Below the pieces are notes generated by a model. That model made no database searches and was not told the origin of the DNA. It saw only the letters and a list, made by a program, of their open reading frames with translations. The position numbers and the translations under genes were made by a program. This document shows, in pieces, positions 29,958 to 38,629 of a DNA stretch of 64,000 nucleotides. Position 1 is the first letter of the stretch. The number at the start of each line of letters is the position of its first letter. Where the stretch lies: positions 372,001-436,000 of the forward strand of contig NC_020812.1 in the NCBI RefSeq assembly GCF_000348745.1. Reading direction: 5' to 3'. This stretch comes from Micavibrio aeruginosavorus EPB. GTDB lineage: Bacteria > Pseudomonadota > Alphaproteobacteria > Micavibrionales > Micavibrionaceae.

Positions 29958-29987
29958 GGAGTTCAATCCTCTCCACCGGCACCATTT
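29958..29987 (+). repeat. Right attachment repeat (attR), tRNA-Thr remnant
   Basis: This copy of the tRNA-Thr 3' end has one substitution (A for G at 29975). The sequence before it does not form a tRNA, so it is a remnant and not a second gene. Confidence 0.82.
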
Positions 29988-30018
29988 AAAAAACCCCTCC
30001 GATGCGGAGGGGTTTTTT
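29988..30018. terminator. Strong bidirectional terminator beyond the insertion
   Basis: AAAAAACCCCTCC and GGAGGGGTTTTTT flank a five-base loop. It ends the minus-strand HerA-like gene's side in one direction. In the other it is probably the original terminator of tRNA-Thr. Confidence 0.88.
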
Positions 30019-30031
30019 AAATGCGTGATTT

Positions 30032-31498
30032 TCACCGCCGTATCGACCCCATAATCCCGCGCATGATTTCGCGCCCCACTTGATTGCCGATGGTGCGGAC
30101 GACGGATTTGATGAAGGCTTCCGTCGGGGTTTGGCGGGTGGATTTGCGTGGGGTTTGTTTGGGGGTGGTGGTTTTCTTTTCCGCCTGTTCAATTTTTTGA
30201 CTCGCGCGTTTTTGCAACAACTCGGCGGCGGATTCGCGGTTGATGGTGGTGGCGTATTTGCTGTGCAGGGGGCTGTTTGCAATGCGCTGGGTGCGCACGG
30301 TTTCATCGGCCACGCCGACGCGGGAGAAGGGCGGGCGGATCAGGGTCTTTTGCACGATGGAGGGCTGGCCGCTTTTTTCCAATGTGGACACCAAAGCTTC
30401 ACCCACGCCCAGATCCGTGATGGCGTCGGCCACATTGAAGTCGGGGTTTTCGCGATAGGTCTGCGCGGCCAGTTTAATGTCCTTTTGCTGTTGCGGGGTA
30501 AAGGCGCGCAAAGCGTGTTGCACGCGGTTGCCCAACTGGCTCAACACCGCCTCGGGAATATCGGCGGGGTTTTGGGTGACGAAATAAATGCCGACCCCTT
30601 TGGACCGGATCAATTTGACCACCTGTTCGATTTTATCCAACAAGGATTTGGGTGCGCCATCGAACAACAAATGTGCTTCGTCAAAGAAGAATACCAGTTT
30701 CGGTTTGTCGGTGTCGCCAATTTCGGGTAAATCCTCGAACAATTCGGACAGCAGCCAGAGCAAGAATGTCGCGTACAGGCGCGGTGTCTGCATCAATCTT
30801 TCGGCGTTCAGGATGTTGATCATGCCGCGGCCATCGGGCGCAATGGCCATGAAATCATGCAGGTCGAGCGCGGGTTCGCCGAAAAATTTCGCGCCGTCCT
30901 GATCCTCCAATTGCAGTAATTTGCGTTGAATGGCCCCAATGCTCGCCTTGCTGACATTGCCGTATTGCAGGGACAGTTCGCTCGCCTTCTCCCCCACAAA
31001 CACCAGCAGGCTTTGCAGGTCGTCCAGATCGAGCAGCAACAATCCTTCTTCATCCGCCAGACGGAAGGCGATGTTCAAAACGCCTTCCTGTGTGTCGTTT
31101 AATTCCAGGATGCGGGCCAACAACACCGGCCCCATTTCCGAGATCGTGGTGCGCAGGGGCAGGCCCTTGTCCCCGAAAATATCCCAGAATGCGACGGGAA
31201 AGGCCTCCGCCCGGAATTGATCGGTGAAGCCGATTTTCGCGGCGCGCTCTGTCACAAAATCCGGCATGTCGGAGGGTTGCGCCAGGCCGGATAAATCGCC
31301 CTTCACATCCGACAAAAACACGGCCACACCGGCGCGGGAAAAGCTTTCCGCCATGCCCTGCAACGTGACGGTTTTGCCCGTGCCCGTGGCCCCGGCAATC
31401 AGCCCGTGGCGGTTGGCGTATTTCAGGCGCAGAACCTCCGGTACGTGCGGTGTCGTCGGAGCGGGACCCGATATAAAGGTCGGTGGGAGATAGATCGG
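30032..31498 (-). pseudogene. HerA-like ATPase (DUF853/YjgR), start unresolved or frameshifted
   Basis: A P-loop ATPase of the DUF853 family. The frame holds Walker A GATGTGKT, then DVKGDLSGLAQPS, Walker B KLVFFFDEAHLLFDG and the VTQNPADIPEAVLSQLGNR block. The first in-frame ATG (31363) lies after Walker A, so starting there would remove the ATP site. The conserved reading frame extends to a TGA at 31501-31499 that overlaps an ATG in another frame (ATGA at 31502). One base fewer would give MPIYLPPTF and a normal protein. The alternatives are a frameshift, a sequencing error or a non-AUG start such as ATC. The C-terminal 80 residues are Lys/Thr-rich. Confidence 0.75.
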
Positions 31499-31637
31499 TC
31501 ATAGTGCAAACGCCTTTTGAAAATTGTGCCGTGATTATAGGGGGTTGAGCAGGGGTCTGAAAAGGGTTTTGCCCGGTTGTTTGGTGTGCTTTTCTGCTAT
31601 AATACAAGGGTAAGCACATAAAGGATAATGCGGGCCA

Positions 31638-31868
31638 ATGGATTCCAAAATCGAAGAATTGCAAATCGCCATGGCGCATCAGGATCGGCAGATTGCCGAC
31701 CTGAACGATATGATTACGCGCCAATGGGGTGAAATCGACCGATTGCGCCGCGATTTGAATATGGCGCTGGGGCGCGTGAAAGCGTTGGAATCCGCCACAC
31801 CGGATGGTGAGCGCGAGGGCCTCAGTTCGATTGAACAGGCCGCGTTGGATATCCCGCCGCATTATTGA
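31638..31868 (+). CDS. slyX: SlyX family protein
   Basis: A 76-residue coiled-coil protein. Heptads run from residue 4 to 52 (IEELQIAMAHQDRQIADLND), and the C-terminus ends in the family's characteristic PPHY. Function is poorly defined. It lies 15 bp upstream of greB and probably shares its transcript. Confidence 0.85.
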   Translation: MDSKIEELQIAMAHQDRQIADLNDMITRQWGEIDRLRRDLNMALGRVKALESATPDGEREGLSSIEQAALDIPPHY

Positions 31869-31883
31869 TCAAGGGTAACGGGT

Positions 31884-32438
31884 ATGAGCAAGGCCTTCAC
31901 CAAAGAAACCGACGGTGCGGACGACGAAGACCGCGATGAAATTGACGCGCTGCCCGCCGGTGTCAAAAATTACATGACGCCCGAAGGCTATGAAACATTG
32001 GCCAGCGAATTGCGCTTTCTGTTGCGCGAAGAGCGGCCGCGCATCACCGAAATCGTGTCATGGGCTGCGGGCAATGGCGACCGGTCGGAAAATGGCGATT
32101 ACCTGTATAACAAAAAACGCCTGCGCGAAATTGACCGTCGCATTCGCTATCTGACCAAACGCACCGAAGATGCCGAAGTGGTCGACCCGAAAAAACAACA
32201 GGGGCTTGATCGCGTCTTCTTCGGCGCCACAGTCACCTATGCCCGCGAAGACGGCACGGAATTGACCGTCAAGCTGGTCGGCGTGGATGAAGCGGACCTG
32301 ACCCACGGCAAAATCAACTGGCAAAGCCCCGTGGGCCGCGCGTTGATGAAGGGCCAAGTGGGCGACGAAGTCACTGTGCGCACGGACGTCGGGGCTGAAG
32401 TGATTGAGATTTTAGATATTGAATATCTTCTGACCTAG
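31884..32438 (+). CDS. greB: Transcription elongation factor GreB
   Basis: A 184-residue factor that rescues backtracked RNA polymerase by stimulating transcript cleavage. The N-terminal coiled coil begins at YMTPEGYETLASELRFL, and the tip region GNGDRSENGDYLYNKKRLREID carries the acidic residues that enter the polymerase channel. The C-terminal FKBP-like domain ends IEYLLT. An N-terminal acidic extension of ~25 residues makes it longer than the E. coli protein. Confidence 0.95.
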   Translation: MSKAFTKETDGADDEDRDEIDALPAGVKNYMTPEGYETLASELRFLLREERPRITEIVSWAAGNGDRSENGDYLYNKKRLREIDRRIRYLTKRTEDAEVVDPKKQQGLDRVFFGATVTYAREDGTELTVKLVGVDEADLTHGKINWQSPVGRALMKGQVGDEVTVRTDVGAEVIEILDIEYLLT

Positions 32439-32442
32439 GGTT

Positions 32443-33678
32443 TTAAGGCCGTGGTTCCATTCCCGGTTTCTTATCCTGCGCCATCTTCAACACAATATCC
32501 TGCGCCGTCCTGGTCCAGAATGGATGGATGGTTTCGATGATATAGGTCCATGCATCGTCGGTCAGGTCGCTGTGGCGGGCGCGGGTCGCATCCGTTTTAA
32601 TGCGATCGATTTCGCGCAAGCCCCAGTGCAGGGCCCCCATCAATCCATCTGTGTTGGATGTTCCGGGGCCTTGGGCGGTTGTGTCGTTCATCCGTTCGCG
32701 GATCGTGTCGCGCAGGATGGAAAATTCTTGGGTCGCAACATCGGCGATGATGCCGCCCCACACGCTGTCACGGCCCACATTATCGGCATAGCCGCGCGAT
32801 GATGCCAGAGCGTTGAAATGCGTGGTTTGCAAGGCGTTGTAGAGCAGTTTCAAGCCAAAGCTGAACCCCGTGGCATAGGCCATCGCGTCATTGGGCTGGT
32901 CCAGTGTTGCATCATCCATGCGGGTGATGGTGGTTGTTGCGGCGGGTTTTGCCGTGGGTGCCGGGGCCTGCGTTTTATGATGATCAGGCGCAACCGGGGC
33001 CACGTGCAATGGCGGCCAGCACGGGGTCATTTTATCACGGCGCATGCCGAAACGATCCAGATAATGGCGCTGGTTGCGCAATATCGTCATGAATATGTCG
33101 CTGAGCGAGCGTTTGCGCGCGGCGTCTTCGCCGTACCCATCGTCATAGGCAATATCAATCGGTTTTTTTGTTTTGGCGATGATGCGTTCGTGAATGCGCA
33201 TGAAAAGGCTGTCGGTCAACAGCGCGTGGTTATAGGCGCAGATTTTGCTGAAATCGACATCCATCAATGGGTTCACGCCATCGGTTGCATTTGGGGCCAG
33301 GGTCGGCGGGGTAAACACTTTCGTGGTGTCGATGGTGGCCAGCAGGACGACCATATCCTCCGCCGCCGACAAAATTCCTGCGTTGTAATCACCACCCACA
33401 ATCGCGCGGTAGGTCGGAATGGATGTCTGGCCGGTGATGGCATAAACGGAATGACCGGATTCCAGTGCGGTCAGCGCATCATTCACCGCGCGCATGTGCA
33501 TTTTGGTCAGGCGACGGCAGATTTGAATCAGCGGGCTTAAAACATCCTGTTTCGCGCCGGGGCCGGTGAAATCCACAACGGCGGTCGAGGCGATTTCGCC
33601 AATATCAATGTCAAACAGAACGCGAATTTGTAATAGCGCGTCACGGCGGCCAGATTCGAAATCGGTCGGAAGGGTCAT
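32443..33678 (-). CDS. Hypothetical protein, 411 residues
   Basis: No family was recognised. The protein is helical and soluble, with no signal peptide. A Pro/Ala/Thr-rich linker around residues 235-258 separates an N-terminal domain (~1-225) from a C-terminal one (~262-400). Tryptophans cluster near the end (HWGLRE, DAWTYII, FWTRT). It is convergent with greB (four-base gap) and downstream of the FlgC-like gene. Composition resembles the chromosome. Confidence 0.7.
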   Translation of the reverse strand: MTLPTDFESGRRDALLQIRVLFDIDIGEIASTAVVDFTGPGAKQDVLSPLIQICRRLTKMHMRAVNDALTALESGHSVYAITGQTSIPTYRAIVGGDYNAGILSAAEDMVVLLATIDTTKVFTPPTLAPNATDGVNPLMDVDFSKICAYNHALLTDSLFMRIHERIIAKTKKPIDIAYDDGYGEDAARKRSLSDIFMTILRNQRHYLDRFGMRRDKMTPCWPPLHVAPVAPDHHKTQAPAPTAKPAATTTITRMDDATLDQPNDAMAYATGFSFGLKLLYNALQTTHFNALASSRGYADNVGRDSVWGGIIADVATQEFSILRDTIRERMNDTTAQGPGTSNTDGLMGALHWGLREIDRIKTDATRARHSDLTDDAWTYIIETIHPFWTRTAQDIVLKMAQDKKPGMEPRP

Positions 33679-33786
33679 TATGAAGGCGTATCCCTGTTAT
33701 CTTTTTTAAATTATGCAGGGAAGACTAGCGCAGGGATGCGGGGGCGTAAACCGTGAATTGTGGTGTTGCGGTGCGGAAGGCGTGGT

Positions 33787-34188
33787 TCAAACACGCTTGT
33801 CAAACGCATCCAGCAATTCATCCATCATGTCGGATGCGGTCTGGATGGTTTTGATGTTGGCCTTGTAGGTGGTTTCGGCCAGGCTCAGATTCACGGCCTC
33901 TTCGGCCAGATCGACATTCGGGGCGCCGATGACACCTTCGCTGTTCGCGAACGGGGAATCCGGGGCGTAGGACGGAACGAAAGGCGGGTTTTTCGGAATG
34001 GCCGTGGCGGATGTGCCGCCATCCGCATTCGCTTCCTGCTGAACCGTCTGGGCGGTGTAGGGGGCGGGGCCGTTTCCGCCCTTCACCGCGCCGCCGCTGG
34101 TCATATTGGCAATATTGCTCGCGGCCATGTTCACCCGTGTGGATGCGGCATTTAATCCGGATAACGCGATCTGTATGGCCTTAATCAT
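33787..34188 (-). CDS. FlgC-like flagellar proximal rod protein, isolated
   Basis: A 133-residue axial protein. The N-terminal motif IQIALSGLNAASTRVNMAASNIAN is the rod/hook-family signature, and the C-terminal helix DLAEEAVNLSLAETTYKANIKTI is that of FlgC. The size is right for FlgC. The middle is shortened and Gly/Ala/Thr-rich. No other flagellar gene is in the window, so it may be a second, diverged copy or simply a dispersed gene. Confidence 0.78.
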   Translation of the reverse strand: MIKAIQIALSGLNAASTRVNMAASNIANMTSGGAVKGGNGPAPYTAQTVQQEANADGGTSATAIPKNPPFVPSYAPDSPFANSEGVIGAPNVDLAEEAVNLSLAETTYKANIKTIQTASDMMDELLDAFDKRV

Positions 34189-34290
34189 ATTTTCACTGTA
34201 CCATAATTACATTAACAAAGGCCTGAATTTTCACGTTTGGGCCGTGTCCGCCTGATCCATCCTTATGATCCTTTTGGGGTTATTAACACC

Positions 34291-34770
34291 ATGAAATATA
34301 TGAATAAAATTCTGTTTTCCGCCGCGTTTGCCGTGGGCCTGATGATGGCCCTGCCGGCGCAGGCCGAGCCCAAGCCGACCATCTGGGGCTGGTGGCCATC
34401 CCATTGGCAGAACATGGATTTTGAACCCTATCTGGAAAACGGCAAAGACCCGCACAACACCCAGTGGGACCACAAGATCTGGAAACCGGCCGACTGGGTC
34501 GCGCAAAAGGGATCAACGCAGGATTTGCTGAAGGGATTTTATTCCGCCGATATTCTGAGCGACCAGTATGTGGATGATGATGTTCCGGTGCTGGAGGTCG
34601 GCCCGAATTTCTATCACCTCTCCGGCTTCGATAAACGCCGCGTCGCCCGCACGGTGGATGAGGTGTACCAGATTACATCGTCGAAACCCGACGGCATGTT
34701 TATGCTGTATGATTGGCGCACGAAGAAAGCGGTGGGCATTTACACCGCGCACGGATTGCAAATTCAGTAA
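34291..34770 (+). CDS. Secreted Trp-rich protein of unknown function
   Basis: A 159-residue protein with a clear signal peptide (residues ~1-24, LMMALPAQA-EPK). The mature N-terminus is rich in tryptophan (IWGWWPSHWQNMDFEPYL, KIWKPADW). The C-terminal part holds TVDEVYQITSSKPDGMFMLYDWRTK. No family was recognised. The start was placed at MKYMNK; upstream in-frame sequence is unlikely to be coding. It is closed by the bidirectional terminator shared with the osmC gene. Confidence 0.75.
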   Translation: MKYMNKILFSAAFAVGLMMALPAQAEPKPTIWGWWPSHWQNMDFEPYLENGKDPHNTQWDHKIWKPADWVAQKGSTQDLLKGFYSADILSDQYVDDDVPVLEVGPNFYHLSGFDKRRVARTVDEVYQITSSKPDGMFMLYDWRTKKAVGIYTAHGLQIQ

Positions 34771-34785
34771 TGGATTTTGACGAAT

Positions 34786-34816
34786 AAAAAACGCCGGATC
34801 AAATCCGGCGTTTTTT
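34786..34816. terminator. Bidirectional terminator
   Basis: AAAAAACGCCGGAT pairs with ATCCGGCGTTTTTT around a three- to four-base loop, between two convergent genes. Its last bases overlap the osmC stop codon region. Confidence 0.9.
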
Positions 34817-35231
34817 ATTGGGTCACATCGGTCGTTTCAATGATGACCTGTGAACTGAGCGTGCGATGCACGGGGCATTTATTCGCAATCTCGATCAGCT
34901 TTTCGCGGTCGCCACGGGTCAATGCCGGGCCGTGCAGAACGATTTCACGGGTGAAGCGGTCCCGCTTCTCACCATCCACCTCAATTTTTTCATGCGTCAA
35001 TTCAACATCAACGCCGGTGAGGGGCAGGCCCTTCATATCCGCATACATACGCAAGGTCATCGACGTGCATGCGCCCAGCCCCGCCATCAAAAATCCGTAC
35101 GGATCAGGGCCGCGATCATTCCCGCCCGCGTTCCGATCTTCGTCGGCGACCAAGCGGTGTGGGCCGCATTCAATGGCTTGAACGTAACGGCCTTCGCCGG
35201 TGGAATGGACGGTAACGGGGCGTGTGCTCAT
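34815..35231 (-). CDS. OsmC/Ohr family protein
   Basis: A 138-residue thiol-dependent peroxidase-fold protein. The conserved cysteines are present in LGACTSMTLRMYAD (~residue 55) and NKCPVHRTL (~118), the pair that reduces organic hydroperoxides in this family. The GGNDRGPDPYGFLMAGLGAC segment matches the YhfA/OsmC-like branch more than Ohr. It is followed upstream by a lipoprotein gene on the same strand, four bases away. Confidence 0.9.
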   Translation of the reverse strand: MSTRPVTVHSTGEGRYVQAIECGPHRLVADEDRNAGGNDRGPDPYGFLMAGLGACTSMTLRMYADMKGLPLTGVDVELTHEKIEVDGEKRDRFTREIVLHGPALTRGDREKLIEIANKCPVHRTLSSQVIIETTDVTQ

Positions 35232-35235
35232 GGTG

Positions 35236-35658
35236 TTAGTACATCGCCTTGCGGATGGCGTCGGTCAGTTTCACGAAATCGTCGAACGATCCCTGAATCT
35301 GGTTGCCGGACTTGCCGTAGATTTGATCATTGACGCGCACCTGATAGATCGATGCGGTGTGGCTCGCATTCATGAACCCAAAGCTCTCTTCGAAGATGCA
35401 TTCATAGGTCGCTTCCTGTTCCAGATATCCGGCCATGGTCACGGCGGTGATGGCCACGTGACGCGTGTTCGGCCCTTCCGGTGAGGCGGAGAATTCAGAT
35501 TTGCGGACGTCGCCCAGCGTTGTGCCCTCCGGCAACAGCGCCGCCACACCTGCCGCGCACCCCTTGGCCAATGTCGCATCGGCCTGGTCCCGGTTCACAC
35601 AACCCGCGAGGGTCAGGGCGCAGGCGGTCAAAAGCATAAAGCGAATGGCTGTTTTCAT
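35236..35658 (-). CDS. Putative lipoprotein
   Basis: A 140-residue protein with a lipobox: a hydrophobic signal followed by LTLAGC, with Cys20 as the lipidation site. It has further cysteines near residues 34 and 87. The mature domain is unrecognised. It is probably co-transcribed with the OsmC-family gene. Localisation to an envelope membrane is expected. Confidence 0.8.
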   Translation of the reverse strand: MKTAIRFMLLTACALTLAGCVNRDQADATLAKGCAAGVAALLPEGTTLGDVRKSEFSASPEGPNTRHVAITAVTMAGYLEQEATYECIFEESFGFMNASHTASIYQVRVNDQIYGKSGNQIQGSFDDFVKLTDAIRKAMY

Positions 35659-35760
35659 AATTTTATCCTGATGTTTTGAAATGAGAAAACGAATCGGTCT
35701 GCGTTAAGTTTAGCGCGGACGGGAGTGTGTGAAAACACGAAGCTGCTGTGGCTGTTTTGT

Positions 35761-36711
35761 TTAAGGCGCGTCCCAGAACGATGCGGGCAGATGGTTGGCA
35801 TCGGGCATGTCGAGCCGATGCAGGGCGCGCACCGCGCCGGTGGCGGCGATCTGGTGGCGGAACCATGTGTCTTGCCGCTTCGCATATTGGCGGGTTTCGT
35901 TGATCGATCGTTCAATGGCAATATCGCGCGGCAACCGCCCGCGCATCAGGGCGCGCAAGGGACGGAATCCCAGTGCATTGGTAATGGGCGCTGTTTCGGC
36001 CACGGTGCCCGCATCAATCTGGTCCTGTAATTGCGCCACTTCATCCATGACGCCGCGATCCATCATGTGGTGGAAGCGCAAGGCGCACCGTTCACGCAGC
36101 CAATCGCGCGGCGGGGTCAGGGCGATAAAATCAAATGTCAAATGTGCGGGCGGCGGTTCCGCCGGGGCGGATTGCCATTCGGCCAGGCTTTTGCCCGTGG
36201 CTTCGATCACTTCCCATGCGCGGGTGATGCGTTGCGTGTCGTTCATGTGCAGGCGCGCGGCCATGACGGGGTCGCGCCGGGCCAGATCGGCCTGTAACGC
36301 GGCCAACCCTTCGCTGCGAATAATCATGATGGCGCGGTTGCGCACGGCGACGGGAACATCGGGCATGGGGGACATGCCGTCGGTCAGGGCCTTCATATAA
36401 AATCCTGTGCCGCCGACGATGACGGGGGTTTTGCCGTCCGATGCGGCTTTGGCGATTTCCTCCAATGCCATTTTGCGCCAGATCTGCGCGCTGCAAATGT
36501 CCGATGGGGCCATGGCGGCATAGAGGTGGTGGGGAATGCCCGCCTGATCATCGGCATCGGGCTGTGCGCTCAGGCGGGGCAGGGCGTCATAGACTTGCAT
36601 GGAATCGGCGTTGATAACAACACCATTCAATTTTTGCGCAAGCGCAACGGCCAGCGCTGATTTACCGCTGGCCGTGGGTCCGCCGATAATGACGATGCGT
36701 TGTTTATTCAA
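35761..36711 (-). CDS. miaA: tRNA dimethylallyltransferase
   Basis: A 316-residue enzyme that adds the isopentenyl group to A37 of tRNAs reading UNN codons. The P-loop GGPTASGKS spans residues 10-18. VINADSMQVYDALPRLSAQP and GGTGFYMKAL are conserved substrate-site motifs, and the C-terminal TRQYAKRQDTWFR is canonical. The start is a TTG (36711) whose codon overlaps the last codons of htrA. No ATG is near, and upstream in-frame sequence reads through htrA. It is last in the hflK-hflC-htrA operon. Confidence 0.95.
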   Translation of the reverse strand: MNKQRIVIIGGPTASGKSALAVALAQKLNGVVINADSMQVYDALPRLSAQPDADDQAGIPHHLYAAMAPSDICSAQIWRKMALEEIAKAASDGKTPVIVGGTGFYMKALTDGMSPMPDVPVAVRNRAIMIIRSEGLAALQADLARRDPVMAARLHMNDTQRITRAWEVIEATGKSLAEWQSAPAEPPPAHLTFDFIALTPPRDWLRERCALRFHHMMDRGVMDEVAQLQDQIDAGTVAETAPITNALGFRPLRALMRGRLPRDIAIERSINETRQYAKRQDTWFRHQIAATGAVRALHRLDMPDANHLPASFWDAP

Positions 36712-38338
36712 CGGTCGTATCGTCCTTCTCTGCGTCGGTTGTTTCCTCAATCGGGGCGTCCTGTTTCGGGGCCTTCTCGACGCGATCTTTCTTTTTCTCG
36801 GACGGCGTCGGCTTGCGGTCCAGATCCAGAGCCTCAAAGCGTGTATTGCCCTCGCGGCTGATCAGCAGCAGGATTTTCTTCCGCTTGCTGTCAATCGCCG
36901 CCTGGATCAATGCGGCGGCGTCGCGGGCGTCGCTGACTGGTTGCTGGTTGATTTCGATGACAACGTCACCCACCATGAACCCTTTTTCCGCCGCTTCCGA
37001 TCCGCGTTTGACGGCGCTGATGATCACGCCGGTGACATCGGTTGGAATATTGAACTCCGTGCGATTTTCGCTGGTGATAGCGGAGAAGGTGAGGCCGACG
37101 GATTCAACGGCCACGCCCGATCCTTTTTTCTCGGGCGTTTCAATGCCCGGCTCGTCAGACAGCAGGCCTGTTTCCTCGGCTTTTTCCAGTTCGCCGACCA
37201 TGACATTGGTTTTGTTCATTTTGCCATCGCGCCAGAATTCAACCTCGACATCCTTGCCGATGTCGGTTTCAGCCACAATGCGGGGCAGGCCACGCATGGC
37301 GGTGACATCCTTGCCGTCGAATTTCAGGATAATATCACCCTGCTTCAATCCGGCCTTTTCCGCCGGACCCGTCGGGGTCAGGCTGGCCACCAATGCGCCG
37401 CCGGTTTTTTCCAGGCCAAGGCTTTCGGCAATGTCTTCGGTCACTTCCTGAATACGGACACCCATCCAGCCGCGGCGGGTCTTGCCGTATTTGGCCAGCT
37501 GGTCAATCACCGGGCGGGCCAGATTGGACGGAATGGCAAAGCCAATCCCGATGGAGCCACCCGTCGGGGAATAGATGGCGGTGTTAATGCCGATCACTTC
37601 GCCGTTTAAATTAAACATCGGGCCGCCGGAATTGCCGCGGTTAATCGAGGCATCGGTCTGGATATAGTCATCATACGGACCCGATTGAATGTCGCGGGCG
37701 CGGGCGGAAATAATCCCGGTCGTGACCGTGCCACCCAAACCAAACGGGTTGCCGATGGCGATGATCCAATCACCGACGCGCATTTGCCCGCTGTCGCCGA
37801 ATTTCACGGCGGTCAGTTTCTTGGTCGTGGTGACTTTCAACAAGGCCAGATCGGTTTTTTCATCCTTGCCCAAAACTTCGGCGGGCATGGTGGTGTCGTC
37901 ATGCAGGGTTACGCGCACTTCGTCCGCGTCCTGAATGACGTGGGCGTTGGTCACGACGTATCCCTTTTCCGCATCAACGATAAAGCCGGAGCCCAGCGAT
38001 GCGGGCGGGGCCATCGGAGCACCATTTTCCCCCTGTTGCTGGCCCATAAATTCTTCGAAGAAATCTTCGAACGGGGACCCGGGCGGGAAATGCGGCATGT
38101 CGGGCATATCTTCAATCACCTGCACGCGCTGGGTCGATGAAATATTGACGACCGCAGGCAACAGGACCTCAACCTCATCGGCCAGACTGGCCGGGCCGCT
38201 GAAGGCCGGGGTCTTAACGTCGGGGGTGATCGCGCCGCCGGGGCCAGCCGCGAAAGCGGGGGCGGACAAGGCCAGGGCGGTGCCCAAAACGGTTGAAAGA
38301 ACGGCAAGACGAAGCGTTGTACGCATGGTCATCCTCAT
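36704..38338 (-). CDS. Periplasmic serine protease DegP/DegQ (HtrA) family
   Basis: A 544-residue envelope quality-control protease. The signal peptide ends near residue 30 (APAFA-AGP). The catalytic triad is His133 (VTNAHVI), Asp163 (KTDLALLKV) and Ser237 (GNSGGP). Two PDZ domains span ~275-370 and ~400-500. The C-terminus is a Lys/Glu-rich tail of about 40 residues, longer than in E. coli DegQ. It lies downstream of hflK-hflC and DUF2065 on the same strand, a conserved proteobacterial arrangement for membrane protein quality control. Confidence 0.97.
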   Translation of the reverse strand: MRMTMRTTLRLAVLSTVLGTALALSAPAFAAGPGGAITPDVKTPAFSGPASLADEVEVLLPAVVNISSTQRVQVIEDMPDMPHFPPGSPFEDFFEEFMGQQQGENGAPMAPPASLGSGFIVDAEKGYVVTNAHVIQDADEVRVTLHDDTTMPAEVLGKDEKTDLALLKVTTTKKLTAVKFGDSGQMRVGDWIIAIGNPFGLGGTVTTGIISARARDIQSGPYDDYIQTDASINRGNSGGPMFNLNGEVIGINTAIYSPTGGSIGIGFAIPSNLARPVIDQLAKYGKTRRGWMGVRIQEVTEDIAESLGLEKTGGALVASLTPTGPAEKAGLKQGDIILKFDGKDVTAMRGLPRIVAETDIGKDVEVEFWRDGKMNKTNVMVGELEKAEETGLLSDEPGIETPEKKGSGVAVESVGLTFSAITSENRTEFNIPTDVTGVIISAVKRGSEAAEKGFMVGDVVIEINQQPVSDARDAAALIQAAIDSKRKKILLLISREGNTRFEALDLDRKPTPSEKKKDRVEKAPKQDAPIEETTDAEKDDTTVE

Positions 38339-38425
38339 GGAAGGGGTGTCAAAAATCCTGCACTAAAATTAGGCTTTGCGGCCCGGCAGGTCAATGGCAA
38401 GGGTGCAGGTGAGGGGCAGGGATTG

Positions 38426-38629
38426 TTACCCCATGAGCGCCTGGATTATCCATATCAGGCATAATCCGCTGGCGGCCATCACGGCCCCGAAGACGCGCAG
38501 ACGCTGGACGGGCAACATGATGGCCATGGCCATCATGCGCCGGACCATATCGGGGAACAGGGCGTACATCAGCCCCTCGATCACAAAGATCAGGCAAAAG
38601 GCGGTCAGGATATAGGCCGCAAAAGCCAT
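38426..38629 (-). CDS. DUF2065 small membrane protein
   Basis: A 67-residue protein with two transmembrane helices (about 4-22 and 42-62) and the DUF2065 pattern MAFAAYILTAFCLIFVIEGL, then RLRVFGAVMAASGL. The family is typically found next to hflC. Its start directly abuts the hflC stop codon (TAAATG). Function is unknown. Confidence 0.9.
   Translation of the reverse strand: MAFAAYILTAFCLIFVIEGLMYALFPDMVRRMMAMAIMLPVQRLRVFGAVMAASGLCLIWIIQALMG

Larger units (their letters stand above)
28764..29987. mobile_element. Minimal integrated element in tRNA-Thr (about 1.2 kb, two genes)
   Basis: The last 27 bases of tRNA-Thr plus three following bases (28764-28793) recur at 29958-29987 with a single G/A difference. 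The interior is visibly AT-richer than both flanks and contains two overlapping genes but no integrase. Immediately beyond the right repeat is a strong terminator at 29988-30018, the position expected for the original tRNA terminator before insertion. The pattern is that of site-specific integration at a tRNA 3' end, with mobilisation in trans or an integrase since lost. Confidence 0.8.
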
